Source of the DNA: an uncultured Brevundimonas sp.
GTDB taxonomy: Bacteria; Pseudomonadota; Alphaproteobacteria; Caulobacterales; Caulobacteraceae
NCBI RefSeq assembly: GCF_937863155.1
Contig: NZ_CALMFB010000068.1
Coordinates: forward strand, 1-47,653
Length of the DNA stretch: 47,653 bases
Reading direction: 5' to 3'
The notes under the pieces were generated by a model, which was not told the origin of the DNA, ran no database searches, and was given only the letters and a program-made list of their open reading frames with translations. Within the stretch, counting starts at the first letter, position 1. Each line of letters opens with the position of its first letter. This document shows positions 27,135 through 36,505 of this stretch, piece after piece. Made by a program: the position numbers and the translations under genes.

Positions 27135-29083
27135 GCGGCCTGCCTGTTCCCGGCGTTGTCGGCCGGGTTCAGGGGCACGCGCAGCACGACCCGCAGCCCC
27201 ACCTGCAACCCCTCGGAATCCGGGCTGAACGTCAGCTGTCCGGCCAGCGCTTCGGCGCGTTGGGCCATGTTGGACAATCCATGGCCGCGTCCGTCGCCCG
27301 TCATGGCGTCCATCCCCTTGCCGTTGTCGACAATCTCCAGCGTCAGCACGCCGGGCGTCGCGTCGGACATGATGATCGCGATGCGGTCGCCGCCGGAATG
27401 TTTCAGGGCGTTGGTTACGGCCTCCTGCAGGATGCGGAAGATCTGCAGCACGTCCTGCGGCGGCAGGTCTGTGTCCTCCGACACCTCGCGGCGCCAGTCC
27501 AGCTGGAAGCCCGCCTCCTGGATGCGCGGCGCGATGCGTGTCTCCAGCACGTCCAGCATCACCGCCAGGGACGCGATGGGCGCATCGACGGAATCGATCA
27601 TCAGCCGGATTTCATCCATGGCGCCCTGAAGGCTCTCGGCCATTCGTGTCCGGTCCACCGCGCCGCGACGGACCGCCAGAAGCAGGCCCATCAGCTGACC
27701 GCCCACGCCGTCGTGCATGTCGCGCATCAGGCGGTGGCGTTCCTCGTTGCGCACCTGGCGGTCCAGCAGTTGGCGCTCGCGGGCGTGGACCGCCGCCAGC
27801 TCGGCCTCTCGGGCCGTCAGCCGGGTTTCCAGCAGGGCGTTCAAGTCCATGGCGGACTGGAACAGGGTGAAGTTGCGTTGCAGGAAGGCCGCCACGAAAG
27901 CCAGCAGCAGCAGCGGCGCGGAATCCATCAGATAGCCCCCCGCCAGCAGTCCGAAATATTCTCCGACACCATCCAGGGCCATGCACAGGGCGCAGATGCT
28001 GAGCAGCGCCGCTTCCAGATGACGGTCTTCCCGGACGGTCGCGAAATGCCAGATCAGACGCGCGAGAACCAACAGGCTGCAAACCAGCGAAAGCACCCGC
28101 CACGCGCCGTCCATCAGGTCGAATCCGCCGGGCATGGGCATCAGGGTCAGGCAGGCCACCCCTGCGGCGTTGAAGATCAGCCATGCCGCCGCCGCCGCCT
28201 CCTGGCCCCACGGAACGGGTCGCCGGGTCCAGGCGTCGATGAAGCCCAGCAGCGCCACCGCCACCATCGAGTTGATGGCGAAGAAGGCGATCATCCGTCC
28301 CAAGCCGCCGAACGGCAGGTCGAAGATCAGCCCATAGGCGGCATAGGCGGTCCATGACCAGCACAAGACCGCCAGCCAGGCCGCGAAGCGCCGCTCGCTG
28401 GAGCGGAACACCATGATCAGCGCCAGCAGGCCCAGTGTGAAGGTCAGCCACCCGGCCAGCATGCGATAGTCGATTACCTGCCAGAAACGGGGGGCCGTGG
28501 CGGCGCGCAACGCGTCGTAGGGCCCCATCAGCGGCTCGACCAGATCGGTATAGGGATAGCCGTCCCGCACGCTGATGAACGACAGCTCGTTCTCGCCCGC
28601 CTTCAGCAGGCCGGCGGGGAGGCGGATCAGATACGGCCGCTGGCCATGAAACGTCTGTCGTCCGAACTCCATCGCGCCCAGTTCATGCACGACCGATCCG
28701 TTGAGGCGGATGATGAAGTTGTCGACCTGCTGAAAGGCGACCAGCCCCAGGCCGTCCGGCGGCGCCTGATCGACATTGAACGTCATCCGCAGCGCCAGAT
28801 AGGCCGGGTCGCAACAGTCGGTGAACGGCAGGTTCGTCTTGCGATAGGTCGCGGCGTCGGCCGCGGCCGGCGTCGGCGCCTTCAATTCGGCGATCGCGGC
28901 CTCGGTGAAGGTGGTGCGTTCAAACTGATCCAGACCGACGCGCGCCCACGGCCCGGCGTGCAGCCCCCAGAACACGACCTGCATGGCCAGTATGATCAGC
29001 CAGAGGCGCAACAGAGAATCGGACCGCATGACGTTTCGGCCGCCTTTGACCGCCTTGTCCCACAGCCGTCGCCCCTTGTTCAT
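27131..29083 (-). CDS. Membrane sensor histidine kinase, 7TMR-DISM-like, NarX/DesK-type core
   Basis: A 650-residue kinase from ATG 29083; the frame is open for 31 more codons to 29176 and ATG 29029 is also possible. Span 1 lies near residues 24-42. A periplasmic domain of about 170 residues (VDNFIIRLNGSVVHELG, AGLLKAGENELSFISVRDGY) suggests a jelly-roll sensor. About seven closely spaced spans follow. The HisKA_3 box with His457 in RLMRDMHDGVGGQLMGL and an HATPase domain (LQEAVTNALKHSGG, DNGKGM, GHGLSNM) complete it. Domain order fits 7TMR-DISM receptors, which often sense carbohydrates. The ligand is unknown. Confidence 0.9.
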   Translation of the reverse strand: MNKGRRLWDKAVKGGRNVMRSDSLLRLWLIILAMQVVFWGLHAGPWARVGLDQFERTTFTEAAIAELKAPTPAAADAATYRKTNLPFTDCCDPAYLALRMTFNVDQAPPDGLGLVAFQQVDNFIIRLNGSVVHELGAMEFGRQTFHGQRPYLIRLPAGLLKAGENELSFISVRDGYPYTDLVEPLMGPYDALRAATAPRFWQVIDYRMLAGWLTFTLGLLALIMVFRSSERRFAAWLAVLCWSWTAYAAYGLIFDLPFGGLGRMIAFFAINSMVAVALLGFIDAWTRRPVPWGQEAAAAAWLIFNAAGVACLTLMPMPGGFDLMDGAWRVLSLVCSLLVLARLIWHFATVREDRHLEAALLSICALCMALDGVGEYFGLLAGGYLMDSAPLLLLAFVAAFLQRNFTLFQSAMDLNALLETRLTAREAELAAVHARERQLLDRQVRNEERHRLMRDMHDGVGGQLMGLLLAVRRGAVDRTRMAESLQGAMDEIRLMIDSVDAPIASLAVMLDVLETRIAPRIQEAGFQLDWRREVSEDTDLPPQDVLQIFRILQEAVTNALKHSGGDRIAIIMSDATPGVLTLEIVDNGKGMDAMTGDGRGHGLSNMAQRAEALAGQLTFSPDSEGLQVGLRVVLRVPLNPADNAGNRQAA

Positions 29084-29283
29084 TACGCCACACTCACTGT
29101 TCCACCCAGCTTGGCCTTTAGGGCGGAAGTCGCGCGGGGTTGCAACCGCGATGACGGGTTCCACCCCCATATTCATGGTGCTGACGCAAACAGGCCGCGC
29201 GCCTTAGGACGCTGGGTCTAGCCGTTCGCGCCATCGCCGGCCGAACCTTCGTTTCCGCGTCAAATCCCTGAGGCCTGCCCGCT

Positions 29284-29736
29284 ATGAAGAAAATCCTGCT
29301 CCTCGCCGCCGCCAGCCTGGCGCTGGCGGCTCCCGCTGCGGCCCAGACGGCGCACATGACGGCCAACTACGGCGAGATCAGCCTGAACGCCGGCTTCACG
29401 CCCGATCCGTATCGCGTCGAACTGCATGCCGGCGGCTCGGTGAACGGCGCGCGCCTGCCGGGCTCGTGCGTCGGCAACATCAGCGAGGCGCCGGATTTCG
29501 AGGTGACCTATTCGGCCGGTGGTCTGCCTCTGGTTTTCCGCACCCTGGCCTCGGCCGACACGACGCTGATCATCAATGGCCCCGACGGTCGCTGGTATTG
29601 CGATGACGACAGCTTCGGCGACGGCGATGCCGAGGTCCGTTTCAACCGCCCCCAGAGCGGCGTCTATGACATCTGGGTCGGCGTGTTTGGCGGCACGACC
29701 GCGCCGGCCACGCTGCTGATCACTGAAACGCCTTGA
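29284..29736 (+). CDS. Small secreted protein of unknown function
   Basis: The 150-residue product has signal peptide MKKILLLAAASLALAAPAAAQ and a compact beta-rich domain. It contains one cysteine in PGSCVGNISEAPDF and another in DGRWYCDDDSFGDGDAEVRF. The latter acidic segment, with SGVYDIWVGVFGG near the end, resembles the pre-peptidase C-terminal (PPC) type of beta-sandwich found attached to secreted enzymes; here it stands alone. Likely periplasmic or extracellular. Function unknown. Same direction as the TMEM43-family gene, 51 bases upstream of it. Confidence 0.75.
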   Translation: MKKILLLAAASLALAAPAAAQTAHMTANYGEISLNAGFTPDPYRVELHAGGSVNGARLPGSCVGNISEAPDFEVTYSAGGLPLVFRTLASADTTLIINGPDGRWYCDDDSFGDGDAEVRFNRPQSGVYDIWVGVFGGTTAPATLLITETP

Positions 29737-29787
29737 TCGGCCGGCGGCGCCGGTCTCGTCCTTCTTCCTGCTGTCTCTGGTTTTCTC

Positions 29788-30948
29788 ATGTCTGAAGATC
29801 CCATCGTCGTGACGACGCGCACCTCCTGGTTTTCGCGATTGGGGGCGGCGTTCGGCGGCATCCTGACCGGTCTTGGCCTGGTGCTGGCCGGGATCATTCT
29901 GCTGGCCTGGAACGAGGGACGGTCGGTTCAGTCGATCCGCACCAACAACGAAGGCGTCCGCGCCGTCGCCTCGGTGTCGGCGACGCGCGTGGACCCGGTC
30001 CACGAAGGGCGCCTGATCCATGTCACGGCTCCGGCCTCGGCGACCGGCCGCCTGCGCGACGCCGATCTGGGGCTGGAGGCCGACGGGCTGAGCCTGGGTC
30101 GCAAGGTCCAGTATTTCCAGTGGGTCGAAACCAGCCGTTCGGAGAAGCGTGTTCGTCTGGGCGGTGGCGAAGAGACGATCACGACCTACAGCTATGATCG
30201 GCAATGGGTCGACACGCCCCAGGATTCCAGCCGGTTTCAGCAGTCCGACGGTCACCAGAATCCGGTCCCGAACCTGAAATCGACGGTGTTCGCCGCCGAC
30301 CGCGCCACGCTGGGGGCCTATTCGGCGGACGCCGCCGTGCTGAACCAGATCACGCCCGAGGCGCCGCTGACGCCGACGGCTCAGGACGCGGCCATGGCCG
30401 CCGCCGCCCTGTCGCGACCGGTGCGGGTGGTCGAAAACGCCCTGTACGTCGGACGCGACAGCGCCGCGCCAGAGCCGGGCGACATGCGCATCCACTATGC
30501 GACCGCGCCGCAGAACATGGTGCTGAGTGTCATCGCCGCGCAGACGGGCGGTCTGCTGAAGCCCTATTCCACCAAAGCCGGCGCCCCGCTTCTGATGGTG
30601 CATACCGGCGCCGTGGCGGCCGATCAGATGTTCGCCCAGGCCAAGGCCGCCAATCAGACGCTGAGCTGGATTCTGCGGGGCGTGGGGCTGGTCGTCCTGA
30701 TGGTCGCGGTCGGCATGATCCTGGGGCCGCTGGGCGTGCTGGCGGATGTGTTGCCCTTCCTGGGCTCGATCGTGCGGGTCGGGACGGGTCTGGTCGCCGG
30801 TCTGACCGGCCTGGTCCTGGCCGCGCTGACCATCGCTTCGGCCTGGATCGTCTATCGCCCCGTGATCGCCATCGGGTTGGTGGTTGTGGCGGGCGCCGTG
30901 GTCGCCTTCCTGATCTGGCGCGCCCGAGGACGTGGCGCAAAGGCCTGA
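29788..30948 (+). CDS. TMEM43-family membrane protein
   Basis: A 386-residue protein with the TMEM43/LUMA plan. One span near residues 20-43 (FGGILTGLGLVLAGIILLAWNEGRSV, with the family's WNEG) is followed by a large extracytoplasmic region (~45-290, with GRKVQYFQWVE). Three or four closely packed spans at ~293-380 follow, and the tail is basic (WRARGRGAKA). Bacterial members are uncharacterised. It lies between a small secreted protein and an iron importer on the same strand. Family assignment is by pattern recognition. Confidence 0.85.
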   Translation: MSEDPIVVTTRTSWFSRLGAAFGGILTGLGLVLAGIILLAWNEGRSVQSIRTNNEGVRAVASVSATRVDPVHEGRLIHVTAPASATGRLRDADLGLEADGLSLGRKVQYFQWVETSRSEKRVRLGGGEETITTYSYDRQWVDTPQDSSRFQQSDGHQNPVPNLKSTVFAADRATLGAYSADAAVLNQITPEAPLTPTAQDAAMAAAALSRPVRVVENALYVGRDSAAPEPGDMRIHYATAPQNMVLSVIAAQTGGLLKPYSTKAGAPLLMVHTGAVAADQMFAQAKAANQTLSWILRGVGLVVLMVAVGMILGPLGVLADVLPFLGSIVRVGTGLVAGLTGLVLAALTIASAWIVYRPVIAIGLVVVAGAVVAFLIWRARGRGAKA

Positions 30949-31171
30949 CGTCCCCACAGCCTCAAGGCCTCGCGCAGAGGCGGCTCTGTCAGCGCCACGT
31001 CTGTTCCCAGACGCCCATGACCGCCGTGCATCCGACCTGTGCGTCATCTGGCGAGTGCGTTAAAACCGCCCATGCGCGGCGCTGGGGGAGGCGCCAGAGG
31101 CTCCTTCCTGTTAATAGCGGCTCGCAAATTGGACGCTGGTGGGCGTCGGTCGTTGGGAATGGAGAACGCGC

Positions 31172-32203
31172 ATGTCGATGCCGAAGTGGATCAGCGCCGT
31201 GGCGGGGCTGGTGTTTCTGGCCGGGTGTTCGCAGGGCGCCGAGACCGACAGCAAGGTCGTCAATCTGTACAGCGCCCGCCACTATGACAGCGACCAGGCC
31301 CTGTATGAGCGGTTCACCCGCGAAACCGGCATCCGCATCAACCGCATCGAGGGCAATGCGGACCAGTTGATCGCCCGCATGAAGAGCGAGGGCGCCAACA
31401 GCCCGGCCGACCTGTTCATCACCGCCGACGCCGGCGCCTTGTGGCGGGCGCAGGACGCGGGTCTGTTCCAGCCGGTGCAATCCGAAACCCTGACGTCGCG
31501 CATCCCCGCCAATCTGCGCGAGCCGTCCGGCGCCTGGTACGGCTTCATGCGCCGCGCCCGTGTCGTCGCCTACGACAGCGCCAAGGTGCGCCCCGAAGAG
31601 ATCGACGACTACGCCAAGCTGGCGGGGCCGCGGTTCCGTGGGCGTCTGTGCGTGCGCTCGGCCGACAGCATCTACAACCTGTCGCTGGTCGGTGCGATGA
31701 TCGAGGCGCTGGGGCCGGAACGGGCGGAACAATGGGTGCGCGGCGTGGTCGCCAACATGGCCCGTCCGCCCGAAGGCGGCGACCGTGACCAGATCCGCGC
31801 CGTCGCGGCCGGGGTGTGTGAGGTCGCCATCACCAACAGCTATTATTTCATCCGCATGGCCAACGGCGATGACGCCGGCGACCGGGCCGTGACGCAGAAG
31901 GTCAGCCTGGGCTTCCCCAGCCTGAACGGCCAGGGTGCGCATGTGAACATCTCGGGCGGCGGGGTCGCGGCCAATGCGCCGAACCGGGCCAACGCCATTC
32001 GCCTGCTGGAGTTCTTCGCCTCGGCCGAAGCCCAGCAGCACATCGCCGCCAACAACAACGAGTTTCCGGCCTCGCCCGACGTGGCCCCGCCGGCCCCGGT
32101 CGACGCCTATGCCGACTTCCGGGCCCACCCGATGAATGTGGCCGCCTTCGCCGTCCGCCAGCCCCAGGCCCAGACGATGATGAGCCGGGCCGGGTGGCGA
32201 TAG
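31172..32203 (+). CDS. fbpA: Iron(III) ABC transporter, substrate-binding lipoprotein
   Basis: Periplasmic binding protein of the FbpA/FutA type, 343 residues. The signal ends in a lipobox (GLVFLAGCS, Cys at about 19). Early NLYSARHYDSDQALYERFTRETG is the family signature. ITNSYYFIRM carries the tandem tyrosines that bind ferric iron in FbpA/FutA. The start is ATG 31172 with GGAG ten bases upstream, rather than the open codons before it. Its stop lies inside the permease start, so the three transporter genes form one operon. Iron specificity is inferred from the Tyr-Tyr motif. Confidence 0.92.
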   Translation: MSMPKWISAVAGLVFLAGCSQGAETDSKVVNLYSARHYDSDQALYERFTRETGIRINRIEGNADQLIARMKSEGANSPADLFITADAGALWRAQDAGLFQPVQSETLTSRIPANLREPSGAWYGFMRRARVVAYDSAKVRPEEIDDYAKLAGPRFRGRLCVRSADSIYNLSLVGAMIEALGPERAEQWVRGVVANMARPPEGGDRDQIRAVAAGVCEVAITNSYYFIRMANGDDAGDRAVTQKVSLGFPSLNGQGAHVNISGGGVAANAPNRANAIRLLEFFASAEAQQHIAANNNEFPASPDVAPPAPVDAYADFRAHPMNVAAFAVRQPQAQTMMSRAGWR

Positions 32204-33780
32204 GCCCGGCTGCGGCCGGACGGTTCAGGCCGTCCCCCCTGGGGCTGCTGGCCCTGCTGGCAGGCGTTGTGGCTCTGCTGCCTCTTGGCGGGGTCGTCGC
32301 GGCGGCGCTGGCCGGACCGGGCGCCGACATCGCGATGCGCGACATCCTGCGCTATGCCGGAACCTCGGCCGCGCTGGCCGTGGGGGTGGGGGTGACGACG
32401 GCGATCATCGGCGGCTTGGCGGCCTGGCTGGTGGCGCTGCATCAGTTTCCGGGCCGTCGCCTTTTCGCCTGGGCCCTTGCGCTGCCGCTGGCCATGCCGG
32501 CCTTCGCCCTGGCCTATGCCTATGCGGACATGTGGGATGTAGCCGGCGACCTCAGAATCTGGATGCGCGGCCATATGGGGTTCGACCTGCCCCTGAAGAT
32601 GCGCAGCCTGCCAGGCGCGATCTTCGTGCTGTCGTGCGCCTTCTACCCCTATGTCTATCTGGCTCTGAAGGCGGCGTTTCTGAACCCGTCGGTCAATATG
32701 ACCGAGGCGGCGCGCACCCTGGGCCAGGGACCGGGCGCGGTGTTCCGCCGGGTGACCTTGCCTATGGTCCGGCCCGCCCTGGCGGCGGGGGTGGCGCTGG
32801 CGATCATGGAGACGCTGGCGGACTATGGTGCGGTGCAGTTCCTCAGCGTCCAGACCCTGACGACCGGGGTGATCCGCGCCTGGTCGGTCTATGGATCGAT
32901 GGCCGGCGCGGCCCAGATCGCCTTGCCTCTGCTGGGCGCCGCGGCCCTGTTGCTGTGGATCGAACGCACCAGTCGGCGCGGCCGTGCGCATGAAGCGGCC
33001 GGCGCCCGGTGGCGAACACCCGCGGTCGTGCGGCTGGGTGGCTGGCGCGGCTGGCTGGCGACCGCCTTCTGCGGCCTGTTGCTGACCCTGGCGCTTGTGG
33101 CGCCGATCGTCTGGCTGGTTCTGGGGGCGCTGGAGACCACGCCCGAATGGCCGCGCCTGATCCGCGCCGGGGCGCACAGCCTGGGCCTGGGCGTGGCGGG
33201 CGCCGCGGTGACCGTGGGTCTGGCGGGAGCGCTGGCGCTGGGCGGACGCGACCACCCGCTGGCCAGCCGGTTCGCCAGTCTGGGCTATGCGACTCCCGGC
33301 GCGGTCATGGCCATCGGCCTTCTGGCCCCGGCGGGGATCATCTGGAGCCTGTTGCCCGGTTCGGGCGCGGCCATCGCCCTGATGCTGCTGATCTATGCCT
33401 ACGCCGCCCGGCTGATGGCGGCGGCGCTGGAGCCGATCGACGCGGGCCTGAGCCGGGTGACGCCCGCCATGCGCCGGGCCGCCCGCACCCTGGGTCGGAC
33501 CCAGGCCGGCGCGGCATGGAGTGTCGAAGTCCCGATGATAAGGGGCGCCTTGCTGACGGCGCTGCTGATCGTCTTCATCGACATCCTGAAGGAGTTGCCG
33601 GCGACCCTGATCCTGCGGCCTTTCAACTTCGACACCCTGGCCGTCTTGGCCAGCAACTACGCCCTGGACGAGCGGTTGGGTCAGGCCGGTCCGCCGTCTC
33701 TGCTCATCATTCTGATCTCTGTGCCCGCCACGATCTGGCTGACGCGCCGCGTCGCCCGATCCGGTCCGGGCCTGTCGTAA
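32194..33780 (+). CDS. fbpB: Iron(III) ABC transporter, fused two-domain permease
   Basis: A 528-residue inner-membrane protein with about twelve spans and two copies of the binding-protein-dependent permease domain. Each copy carries an EAA-type loop: EAARTLGQGPGAVFRRVTLPM near residue 180 and RAARTLGRTQAGAAWSVEVPM near residue 430, as in FbpB and SfuB. The start is GTG at 32194, ten bases inside the binding-protein gene end, which implies translational coupling. The ATPase gene begins nine bases after its stop. Confidence 0.92.
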   Translation: MAIGPAAAGRFRPSPLGLLALLAGVVALLPLGGVVAAALAGPGADIAMRDILRYAGTSAALAVGVGVTTAIIGGLAAWLVALHQFPGRRLFAWALALPLAMPAFALAYAYADMWDVAGDLRIWMRGHMGFDLPLKMRSLPGAIFVLSCAFYPYVYLALKAAFLNPSVNMTEAARTLGQGPGAVFRRVTLPMVRPALAAGVALAIMETLADYGAVQFLSVQTLTTGVIRAWSVYGSMAGAAQIALPLLGAAALLLWIERTSRRGRAHEAAGARWRTPAVVRLGGWRGWLATAFCGLLLTLALVAPIVWLVLGALETTPEWPRLIRAGAHSLGLGVAGAAVTVGLAGALALGGRDHPLASRFASLGYATPGAVMAIGLLAPAGIIWSLLPGSGAAIALMLLIYAYAARLMAAALEPIDAGLSRVTPAMRRAARTLGRTQAGAAWSVEVPMIRGALLTALLIVFIDILKELPATLILRPFNFDTLAVLASNYALDERLGQAGPPSLLIILISVPATIWLTRRVARSGPGLS

Positions 33781-33789
33781 GCCACCGCC

Positions 33790-34812
33790 ATGTCCACGCC
33801 CGCACTCAGCCTCCGTCATGTCCAGCGCGCCTATGGCCAGCGCCAGGCCGTCGCCGATGTCAGCCTGGACCTGAACGCCGGGCGGATCGCCTGTCTGCTG
33901 GGCCCCTCGGGGTGCGGCAAGAGCACCCTGCTGCGCCTGATCGCCGGACTGGAGCCGGTGGACCAGGGCGATATCCACGTCGATGGCCTGCCGGTGTCTT
34001 CGCGCCAGACGCACGTCGCGCCCGAGCAGCGCGGCGTCGGCCTGGTGTTCCAGGATTTCGCCCTGTTTCCTCACCTGAATGTCGCCGACAATATCGGCTT
34101 CGGGCTGACGCACCTGAGGGCAGGGGACCGTCGGGCGCAGGTGCGGTCCTTGTTGGCGCGCTTCCATCTGGAACACCTGGAACGGGCCTGGCCGCACACC
34201 TTGTCGGGCGGCGAACAGCAACGGGTGGCCATCGCGCGCGCCCTGGCTCGGGGCCCTTCGGTCCTTCTGTTGGATGAGCCGTTTTCAGGCCTGGACGGGC
34301 ATCTGCGGGCCTCGGTGCGACAGTCGGTTCTGGATGGCCTGCGCGCGGCGAACGCCGCCGTCCTGATCGTCACCCATGATCCGCAGGAGGCGATGTTGTG
34401 CGGCGACGACCTGCTGCTGATGTCGGAAGGTCGCATCCTCCAGGCGGGCGCGCCGCGCGTCTGTTATCTGCGGCCGACGTCACTGGCGGCGGCGCGGCTG
34501 TTGGGCGAGGTGGTCGCCGTGCCCGCCCGCACCGAAGCCGGCGTCGCCCGGACCGCGCTGGGCGACCTCCCGGCGCCAGGTCTGCCGGATGGACCCGCCC
34601 TGGCCGTGACGCGGCCTGAGCATGTGAGGATCGGCGACACGGGCGTGGAAGCCCATGTGCGCGATGTGCGTTTCGGCGGCGCGATCCACGTGGTGACGCT
34701 GGGGCTTCAGGGGGAAACGGTCACTGTTCACGTGACGGACGAACCGCCGGTCGTGGGCGCCCCAGTGCATCTGTCCCTCGACCCGGAGATGACGCGCATC
34801 CTTCTGAATTGA
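33790..34812 (+). CDS. fbpC: Iron(III) ABC transporter, ATP-binding protein
   Basis: A 340-residue ATPase. Walker A GPSGCGKST, Q-loop VFQDFALFPHL, signature LSGGEQQRVAIARAL, Walker B VLLLDEPFSGLD and switch histidine in IVTHDPQEAM are complete. The C-terminal ~110 residues form a TOBE-like regulatory domain (VTRPEHVRI, VHVTDEPPVVGAPVHLSL), as in FbpC. Last gene of the importer operon. It ends nine bases before the convergent tRNA gene. Confidence 0.94.
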   Translation: MSTPALSLRHVQRAYGQRQAVADVSLDLNAGRIACLLGPSGCGKSTLLRLIAGLEPVDQGDIHVDGLPVSSRQTHVAPEQRGVGLVFQDFALFPHLNVADNIGFGLTHLRAGDRRAQVRSLLARFHLEHLERAWPHTLSGGEQQRVAIARALARGPSVLLLDEPFSGLDGHLRASVRQSVLDGLRAANAAVLIVTHDPQEAMLCGDDLLLMSEGRILQAGAPRVCYLRPTSLAAARLLGEVVAVPARTEAGVARTALGDLPAPGLPDGPALAVTRPEHVRIGDTGVEAHVRDVRFGGAIHVVTLGLQGETVTVHVTDEPPVVGAPVHLSLDPEMTRILLN

Positions 34813-34821
34813 GACGGGCCG

Positions 34822-34911
34822 TGGCGGACAGGGTGGGATTCGAACCCACGGTAGGCTTCCACCTACGGCGGTTTTCAAGACCGCTGCCTTAAACCACTCG
34901 GCCACCTGTCC
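34822..34911 (-). tRNA. tRNA-Ser (anticodon UGA)
   Basis: The reverse complement starts GGACAGGTGGCCGAGTGG and ends with the T arm GGGTTCGAATCCCACC, acceptor CCTGTCC, discriminator G and an encoded CCA. The anticodon stem GCGGT/ACCGC encloses CTTGAAA, so the anticodon is TGA. The long variable arm (GTAGGTGGAAGCCTAC) is the class II arm of tRNA-Ser. Length is 90 bases with CCA. Confidence 0.97.
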
Positions 34912-35007
34912 GTCGCGCCGGGCCGCAGCCGCAAGGCGAGGGAAGGGTGCATAGCAGCACAAGGCGCCGTTAACCAAAGCGGAAATCCTGCGTGCGCATC
35001 ATGGGGC

Positions 35008-35829
35008 ATGGTTTTCAGACGACAGCGCACGATCCGGTGGCGCGTCCTGGCTGTCAGCAGCCTGGCGCTGGCGTCTGCCGCCTGCGCCAGCGGCGGGGTC
35101 GAACGGCCCAGGGGCGGCTTTGGCGGCGGTCAGGGTGCGGCCCCGGCGATCAACGATCCGGCCCCGATCGTCAGCGGGACCATGCGTCCGTATCAGGTGC
35201 GCGGCCGCTGGTATCGGCCCGAGGAACAGCCCAACTATAACGAGGTCGGCCAGGCGTCCTGGTACGGCGACGCCTTCAACGGGCGCCCGACCGCGACGGG
35301 CGAGATCTTCGACATGCACGCCCTGACGGCGGCGCATAAGACCCTGCCTCTGCCCGGCCTGATCGAGGTGACCAATCTGGCCAACGGCCGGCGGGTGGTG
35401 CTGCGGGTCAATGATCGGGGACCGTTCGTGGATGGCCGCATCGTCGATCTGTCGCGCGGTGCGGCGCAAGAGCTGGGCCTGCTTCAGGCTGGGGTCGGCC
35501 AGGTGCGGGTGCGATATCTGGGCCGGGCGCCCCGGCTGGGCGGCGGCCGTCCGATGCAGATGGCCGAGGCGCGGTCTGCGCCCCCGCCCGTGACCGCGCC
35601 TTTGCCGCAGCCCTCTCGTTTCTGGGTTCAGGCCGGGGCCTTCTCAGACGGCGACCGCGCCCGGCGCGCGGCCGAGACCCTGGGCCAGACCGCGCGGGTC
35701 GATGCGGGCGCGGGCGGCCTGTTCCGCGTCATGATGGGGCCCTGGCCCGACGCCAACACGGCTGAGCGGGCGCGACAGGCGGCCGTGGCCTATGGCTATG
35801 CGGATGCTCAACTGATTTCCGGCGGCTGA
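35008..35829 (+). CDS. rlpA: RlpA-like septal lytic transglycosylase with SPOR domain
   Basis: A 273-residue protein with an N-terminal lipoprotein signal (VLAVSSLALASAACAS, Cys near 26). The double-psi beta-barrel at ~80-170 contains GQASWYGDAFNGRPTATGE and the catalytic-type AHKTLPL, followed by VLRVNDRGPFVDGRIVDLSRGAAQELG. A SPOR domain at ~195-270 (FWVQAGAFSDGDRARRAAETL) binds denuded septal peptidoglycan. Predicted role: cutting glycan strands at division. A TTAACCAAA motif 30 bases upstream resembles a CtrA half-site, which would fit cell-cycle control, but one half-site is weak evidence. Confidence 0.93.
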   Translation: MVFRRQRTIRWRVLAVSSLALASAACASGGVERPRGGFGGGQGAAPAINDPAPIVSGTMRPYQVRGRWYRPEEQPNYNEVGQASWYGDAFNGRPTATGEIFDMHALTAAHKTLPLPGLIEVTNLANGRRVVLRVNDRGPFVDGRIVDLSRGAAQELGLLQAGVGQVRVRYLGRAPRLGGGRPMQMAEARSAPPPVTAPLPQPSRFWVQAGAFSDGDRARRAAETLGQTARVDAGAGGLFRVMMGPWPDANTAERARQAAVAYGYADAQLISGG

Positions 35830-35878
35830 GGCGCATCGCACCCTTGGCGGGCGACGGCCGGGCCGCCATTGTGCGGCG

Positions 35879-36505
35879 GTGACTCGCGGACGGTTCATCA
35901 CCCTGGAAGGCGGCGAAGGCGCCGGCAAGACGACCCAGGCCCAGCGCCTGGTCGAACGGCTGCGCGCCCAGGGCATCGAGGCCATCCGCACGCGCGAACC
36001 GGGCGGCAGTCCGGGCGCCGAGGCCATTCGCAATCTGGTCGTCTCGGGCGAGACCGAGGCCTGGTCGGCCATGACCGAGACCCTGTTGATGTATGCGGCG
36101 CGCAGCGACCACCTGGAACGGACCATCCGGCCGGCCCTGGCCGCCGGGCGCTGGGTGGTGTGCGACCGCTTCGCCGATTCCAGCCGCGCCTATCAGGGCG
36201 CCGGAGGCGGCGTGGCGCCCGAGGTGATTGAGGCCATCGACGCGGCTGTGGTCGCCGCCGACCAGCCGGATCTGACCCTGGTGTTCGACCTGCCCGTCGA
36301 AACGGGGCTGGAGCGCGCCTTTGGGCGGGGACTGTTCGAAACGCGGTTCGAGGCCAAGGGCCTGGCCTTTCACCAGCGGCTGCGCGAGGGGTTCGCCGAC
36401 ATCGCGCGCCGTCACCCCGAACGTTGCGTCATGGTCGACGCCGACGCCGATCCCGACACGGTCGAGACCCGCCTGTGGGCGGCGGTGCAGGAGCGGCTGC
36501 TGTGA
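35879..36505 (+). CDS. tmk: Thymidylate kinase
   Basis: Phosphorylates dTMP to dTDP for DNA synthesis. The 208 residues are normal length. P-loop EGGEGAGKTTQ, TREPGGSPGAE, the DRFADSSRAYQGAGGG segment (DR and base-binding motif) and the lid FETRFEAKGLAFHQRLREGF are present. The start is GTG at 35879 (MTRGRFITLEGG), with no ATG fitting the N-terminus. The stop overlaps the holB start as GTGA, and the pair opens the tmk-holB-tatD cluster. Confidence 0.97.
   Translation: MTRGRFITLEGGEGAGKTTQAQRLVERLRAQGIEAIRTREPGGSPGAEAIRNLVVSGETEAWSAMTETLLMYAARSDHLERTIRPALAAGRWVVCDRFADSSRAYQGAGGGVAPEVIEAIDAAVVAADQPDLTLVFDLPVETGLERAFGRGLFETRFEAKGLAFHQRLREGFADIARRHPERCVMVDADADPDTVETRLWAAVQERLL

Noticed and set aside
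31095-31145. Fur-type operator before the iron importer (AT-rich stretch with TTAATAG and GCAAATTGG)
   Set aside because: The dyad is weak and I cannot match it to a known alphaproteobacterial Fur or Irr site with confidence.
30949-31171. Short frames in the 220-base gap before the iron importer
   Set aside because: They run into the importer gene out of frame, have no ribosome binding site and no recognisable content. I see only an AT-rich stretch that may hold the promoter.
34822-34911. tRNA-Ser as an integration site for a mobile element
   Set aside because: No integrase, no direct repeat of the tRNA 3' end and no change of gene content nearby; neighbours are ordinary core genes.
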